A stretch of 34,281 nt of DNA from Nitrospiria bacterium. Lineage in GTDB: Bacteria > Nitrospirota > UBA9217. The notes beneath the pieces are model-generated. The model did not search any database. It was not told the DNA's origin and worked only from the letters and a program-made list of their open reading frames with translations. Numbering within the stretch: position 1 is the first letter of the stretch; the number at the start of each line of letters is the position of its first letter. This document shows positions 31,636 to 34,281 of this stretch, one piece after another. Where the stretch lies: the NCBI GenBank assembly GCA_919902495.1, contig CAKKRC010000084.1, positions 1-34,281 on the forward strand, given 5' to 3'. The position numbers and the translations under genes were made by a program.

Positions 31636-31664
31636 TTTACCATTCCGTCGCATACTGATAGACT
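31636..31664 (+). promoter_or_regulatory. Weak sigma-70 promoter candidate for the divergent chemoreceptor
   Basis: TTTACC (31636-31641), 17-base spacer, TAGACT (31659-31664), about 80 bases upstream of the ATG at 31741. Each hexamer matches consensus at four of six positions. Confidence 0.35.
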
Positions 31665-31693
31665 ATGCCGACTGATGATGAAAAGAATAGCCG

Positions 31694-31724
31694 CGTCAGC
31701 GGCTTCGGTGCCATGCCGCTGACG
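31694..31724 (+). promoter_or_regulatory. Leader hairpin just upstream of the chemoreceptor ribosome site
   Basis: CGTCAGCGGC (31694-31703) pairs perfectly with GCCGCTGACG (31715-31724) across an 11-base loop. The GAGGG ribosome site starts five bases later (31729). No T tract follows, so this is a leader structure rather than a terminator. It does not match any riboswitch I know. Confidence 0.5.
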
Positions 31725-31740
31725 GCCTGAGGGAACCCTG

Positions 31741-33813
31741 ATGATGCCCGGCAAGCTCAGAAATACCCTGGTGTCGCAGTTCACCGTCATGATCCTGTTG
31801 ATCCTCGTCGTGGGACAGGGCATCCTCTACACCTGGCTGCTGCTCTATCAGAAGGCCTATCTTGAGCAGAGCCTCCACCGCGAGATGAAGACGGTCGCCC
31901 GGCAGATCGCCGATACCGCCCTGACGCCGGGCGTCGATCAGCGGTCCCTCGACCGGTTCCTGGACCTGGTCGTCAGGACCGGGAGCGTTCTCTCGGTCAG
32001 CGTCGTCGACGGGAGCGGGAGGCCGCTCGCCTCCCGGACCGCTCCTGCGGCGCAGTCGCGTAGCGCGGGGACGGTCGGGACCCCCTCGCGCTGGCTGTTC
32101 TCCATCCCCGACGTGAACACCGTTCGTGTCCCGCTCCGGACAGGCGGCGCGGGCGCCGTCGAGGTTGCCTACAGCGGACGGACGGTGAACGAGGTGATGG
32201 GCCGGTTCCTGGTCATCCCTCCGGTGATGCAGATCATAACCTTCCTGGTGGTGATCTACGCCATCGTCCGGTTCTTCCGCAGGCAGGTCTCTTCTCCTGT
32301 GGCGAGCATCAACGCGGCGCTCCGCAGGATCACGGAAGGCGACCTGGTCGCCGAGGTCCCGGACGTCGGCGGCGCCGAGATCGGCAGCATCGCCACGGGC
32401 GCGAAGTTCCTCGCCGAAAAGCTCTCCACGACCATCAACCGGGTCAATTCCCTTTCGAACGATGTCGCCGCGGCCCTGGAAGGGCTGACCGCGGCCCTTA
32501 CGGGCGTTCGCGACTCCACGCGCAGCCAGGCGGCCGCCATTGACGGCGTCATGTCCGTCATCAGGAAGGCGAACGAGCAGCAGCGGTCGTCGACGGAAGG
32601 CACGGACCGGCTTTCCCGCGTCTCCTACGACAATGTGTCGTCCCTGCTCGAGATGCGGTCCGCGGCCAGCGAGATCGCCGAGAGCACCGAGCGCCTGTTC
32701 CGGTCCGCGGCGGACGCCCATACGATGATCTCCGCGATGTCGCAGATGACCACCACCATCGCCGATAGCAGCGGAGAGGTGTTCCGCGCCATGGAAACCA
32801 CCTCCGCGTCGGTCGAGGAGATCAGCGCGTCCCTCGCCGCCGTTCGGGAGAATGCCCGGCGTTCATCGGAGTTCTCCGCGCGCGTGCGCCTGCTTCTGAC
32901 CGACCGGGGCACGCTGGCCGTGGCAGATGCCATCGAAGCCATGGAGAAGATCGCCGAGGAGGTCGACCACTTTGAGCAGATCGTCACGCGACTGGACGAG
33001 CAGTCAAAGGACATCGAGAAGGTCCTGTCGGTGATCCGGGAGGTGACCGACCGGACGAACCTCCTGGGCCTCAACGCGTCCATCCTTGCCGCGCGGGCCG
33101 GAGAGCACGGGCTGGGCTTCGCAGTCGTCGCGGGTGAGATCCGGTCGCTCTCCGAGGGGACCGAGTCGTCGGCCAGGGACATTTCGGCGATCGTAAGGAC
33201 CATCCGGTCCCATATCCGGGAGGCCGTGAACGCGATCCACGCCGGGGTCAAGAAGGTCGAAGAGGGGAAAGGCCTCATTTTCAAGTCAGGCGAGGCGATG
33301 GGAGAGACCCTCGAGGCCGCGCAGAAGACGGCCCAGATGACCGCCGTGGTCGAGAAGGCCACGGTGGAGCAGGCGGAGGGCCTGCAGCAAATACGGATCG
33401 CCGTGGAGAACTCCCGTCTCATGCTCGAGCAGGTCGCGAAAAGCACCGAGGCGGAGCGTCAGAGCGCCGGCAGCATCCTCGACAGCATCAGCGAGGTGAA
33501 AGAGGTGGCTGAACTGGTCAGGAAAGGCACGGGCGAGCACGCCGCCGGCACGCAGGTCATCTCCCGGAACCTGGAAGAGAGCCGGGACATGGTGACGCAG
33601 ATCCACCATGCGGCGCAGGACCAGCTCAAGGCAAACGAAGCGATCGTCAGCGCGATGGAGCAGGTCAAGCACTCGGGACTGGCCGCAATGAAGGACCTCG
33701 AAGAGATGGCCCGGTCGTTCGGCGCGCTCAAGGACGAGGTCGAGATACTGAAGAACGAGATGGCGGTCTTCCGGACGAAGAGCGCCCCCGCGAAGCCGGG
33801 CTCGCCCCGCTGA
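31741..33813 (+). CDS. Divergent methyl-accepting chemotaxis-like receptor
   Basis: A 690-residue receptor, GAGGG seven bases before the ATG. TM1 (about 12-38), a small periplasmic domain (about 39-150, [20 protein letters not shown] and a PAS-like [11 protein letters not shown]), TM2 (about 160-180), HAMP, then a very long helical signalling region. The tip is recognisable ([20 protein letters not shown]) but differs at key places: the Glu of NAAxEAARAGE (E385 of E. coli Tsr) is Leu, and the Arg of GRGF is Leu. These residues matter for trimer contact and kinase control. No C-terminal tether is present. The receptor may signal to a non-standard partner. It is alone on the plus strand. Confidence 0.9.
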   Translation: MMPGKLRNTLVSQFTVMILLILVVGQGILYTWLLLYQKAYLEQSLHREMKTVARQIADTALTPGVDQRSLDRFLDLVVRTGSVLSVSVVDGSGRPLASRTAPAAQSRSAGTVGTPSRWLFSIPDVNTVRVPLRTGGAGAVEVAYSGRTVNEVMGRFLVIPPVMQIITFLVVIYAIVRFFRRQVSSPVASINAALRRITEGDLVAEVPDVGGAEIGSIATGAKFLAEKLSTTINRVNSLSNDVAAALEGLTAALTGVRDSTRSQAAAIDGVMSVIRKANEQQRSSTEGTDRLSRVSYDNVSSLLEMRSAASEIAESTERLFRSAADAHTMISAMSQMTTTIADSSGEVFRAMETTSASVEEISASLAAVRENARRSSEFSARVRLLLTDRGTLAVADAIEAMEKIAEEVDHFEQIVTRLDEQSKDIEKVLSVIREVTDRTNLLGLNASILAARAGEHGLGFAVVAGEIRSLSEGTESSARDISAIVRTIRSHIREAVNAIHAGVKKVEEGKGLIFKSGEAMGETLEAAQKTAQMTAVVEKATVEQAEGLQQIRIAVENSRLMLEQVAKSTEAERQSAGSILDSISEVKEVAELVRKGTGEHAAGTQVISRNLEESRDMVTQIHHAAQDQLKANEAIVSAMEQVKHSGLAAMKDLEEMARSFGALKDEVEILKNEMAVFRTKSAPAKPGSPR

Positions 33814-33819
33814 AGGTCT

Positions 33820-34223
33820 AACCCTCGTCCTCGGTCGCCTGCCTGGATTTTCGCACGGGACTGCAGAGTCGCCAGAGTCAGGAGCAAAGCTTTAAGTCTT
33901 TGACGTACCCAAGCGCAGGGTGGCCTGGTGCGAAGACTGTGCGTTTAAGCTCCCAAGTGCAAAGGCAATGGAGCTTCGATCCTCAGGGTAGTGAATATTT
34001 ATCCTAATCGCTCGCTATCCCAGCATACAGCGCTGGGAATGCGCTCGCTCCTGGATTTGCATGCCGTGATCGGCCTTGAAACAACCACCGACTCGAAAGC
34101 AGCGCGGCCGCAGGGGAAGCGCTGCCGGACAAGGGACAATGAACAGGAGAACGTGACATCTCTTCCTGCATGCTTAGCACAGCGAGCCACCGGGCTGCCC
34201 AAATAATAAATACCTTGAACATC
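33820..34223 (+). repeat. Dispersed repeat, copy 2
   Basis: This is colinear with copy 1 (6854-7172) in the blocks listed there. It has an additional middle section that includes the exact 23-base match (34035-34057) to the repeat at 3979-4001. It begins just after the receptor stop and ends with CTTGAACATC (34214-34223), five bases before the group II intron boundary. Length differs from copy 1 by roughly 85 bases. Confidence 0.6.
34035..34057 (+). repeat. 23-base dispersed repeat, copy B
   Basis: Identical to 3979-4001. It is preceded by CCCAGCATACAGCGCTGGG, whose arms (CCCAGC / GCTGGG) form a hairpin ending within the repeat. Confidence 0.65.
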
Positions 34224-34228
34224 TGTGG

Positions 34229-34281
34229 ATCGGGTAGGAGGCGGGGTCGCCCCCGCCGTCCTCCCACACCACCGTACGTGC
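34229..34281 (-). mobile_element. Group II intron, 3' end (domains V-VI), cut by the window edge
   Basis: Read on the minus strand from the edge: GCACGTACGG (3' half of domain V; domain V commonly ends GCACGTACGGTTC), a TGGTGTGGGAGGACGG linker, a GC hairpin (GGCGGGG / CCCCGCC) and CCTACCCGAT, the expected domain VI with bulged A and AY end. The 3' splice junction would be at 34229. The reverse transcriptase ORF, if present, lies to the right of the window. Confidence 0.7.

Noticed and set aside
31681-31740. Cyclic-di-GMP or other known riboswitch in the receptor leader
   Set aside because: The conserved GEMM-type blocks are absent; only a hairpin can be supported.

Overview
This window is about 34 kb of GC-rich chromosomal DNA from a bacterium with dense sensory wiring. 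It has three chemoreceptors and a CheW, two histidine-kinase-type proteins, one sigma-54 response regulator, one free receiver protein, a DUF438/hemerythrin/PAS protein and a two-subunit biotin carboxylase with carbonic anhydrase. Gene content fits a Nitrospirota or Desulfobacterota-type environmental anaerobe or microaerophile, but the taxon cannot be fixed from sequence reading alone. No rRNA, tRNA or CRISPR array was recognised. The right edge runs into the 3' end of a group II intron, so it may be an assembly break at a repeat.

Layout, left to right. (1) 1-1.9 kb: the end of a radical-SAM-linked protein gene, then a lower-GC two-gene minus-strand cassette (a PD-(D/E)XK-like nuclease and a small unknown), then a small plus-strand gene. 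(2) 2.0-6.5 kb: a chemoreceptor with a periplasmic zinc-binding (CZB-type) sensor, an SRPBCC protein, a YedK/HMCES-type SRAP protein and an SPFH/prohibitin protein. (3) 6.5-11.8 kb: a terminator, C/T-rich repeats and a dispersed repeat, then a minus-strand carboxylase cluster in transcription order pycA-like, carbonic anhydrase, pycB-like. (4) 11.8-15.7 kb: a small exported protein, a winged-helix/PD-(D/E)XK protein, the DUF438 protein, a mobile-looking palindromic repeat and a hotdog thioesterase with a coupled 38-codon ORF. (5) 15.8-28 kb: a sensory block, all on the minus strand. It runs from a degenerate histidine kinase, a Cys-cluster protein and an NtrC-type regulator to a PstS-like binding protein, a chemoreceptor, CheW, a small unknown, a receiver protein and a hybrid kinase with a periplasmic c-type haem motif. 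(6) 28-31.5 kb: an apparent operon of an exported Sm-like protein, an OFA-type MFS transporter, a methyltransferase and a pseudouridine synthase; the last three overlap by ATGA. (7) 31.7-34.3 kb: a divergent chemoreceptor, the second copy of the dispersed repeat and the group II intron end.

The most interesting unit is 18.8-24.7 kb. An NtrC-type regulator lies directly upstream of two TGATAA/TTATCA palindromes, which lie upstream of a GG-N10-GC sigma-54 promoter candidate, which precedes the PstS-like/MCP/CheW genes. This reads as a sigma-54-controlled system that makes a periplasmic solute-binding protein together with a chemoreceptor and its coupling protein. Next to it, the 833-residue kinase-like protein has lost the phosphoacceptor His, the second N-box Asn and a G1-box Gly. 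It probably senses or scaffolds rather than phosphorylates.
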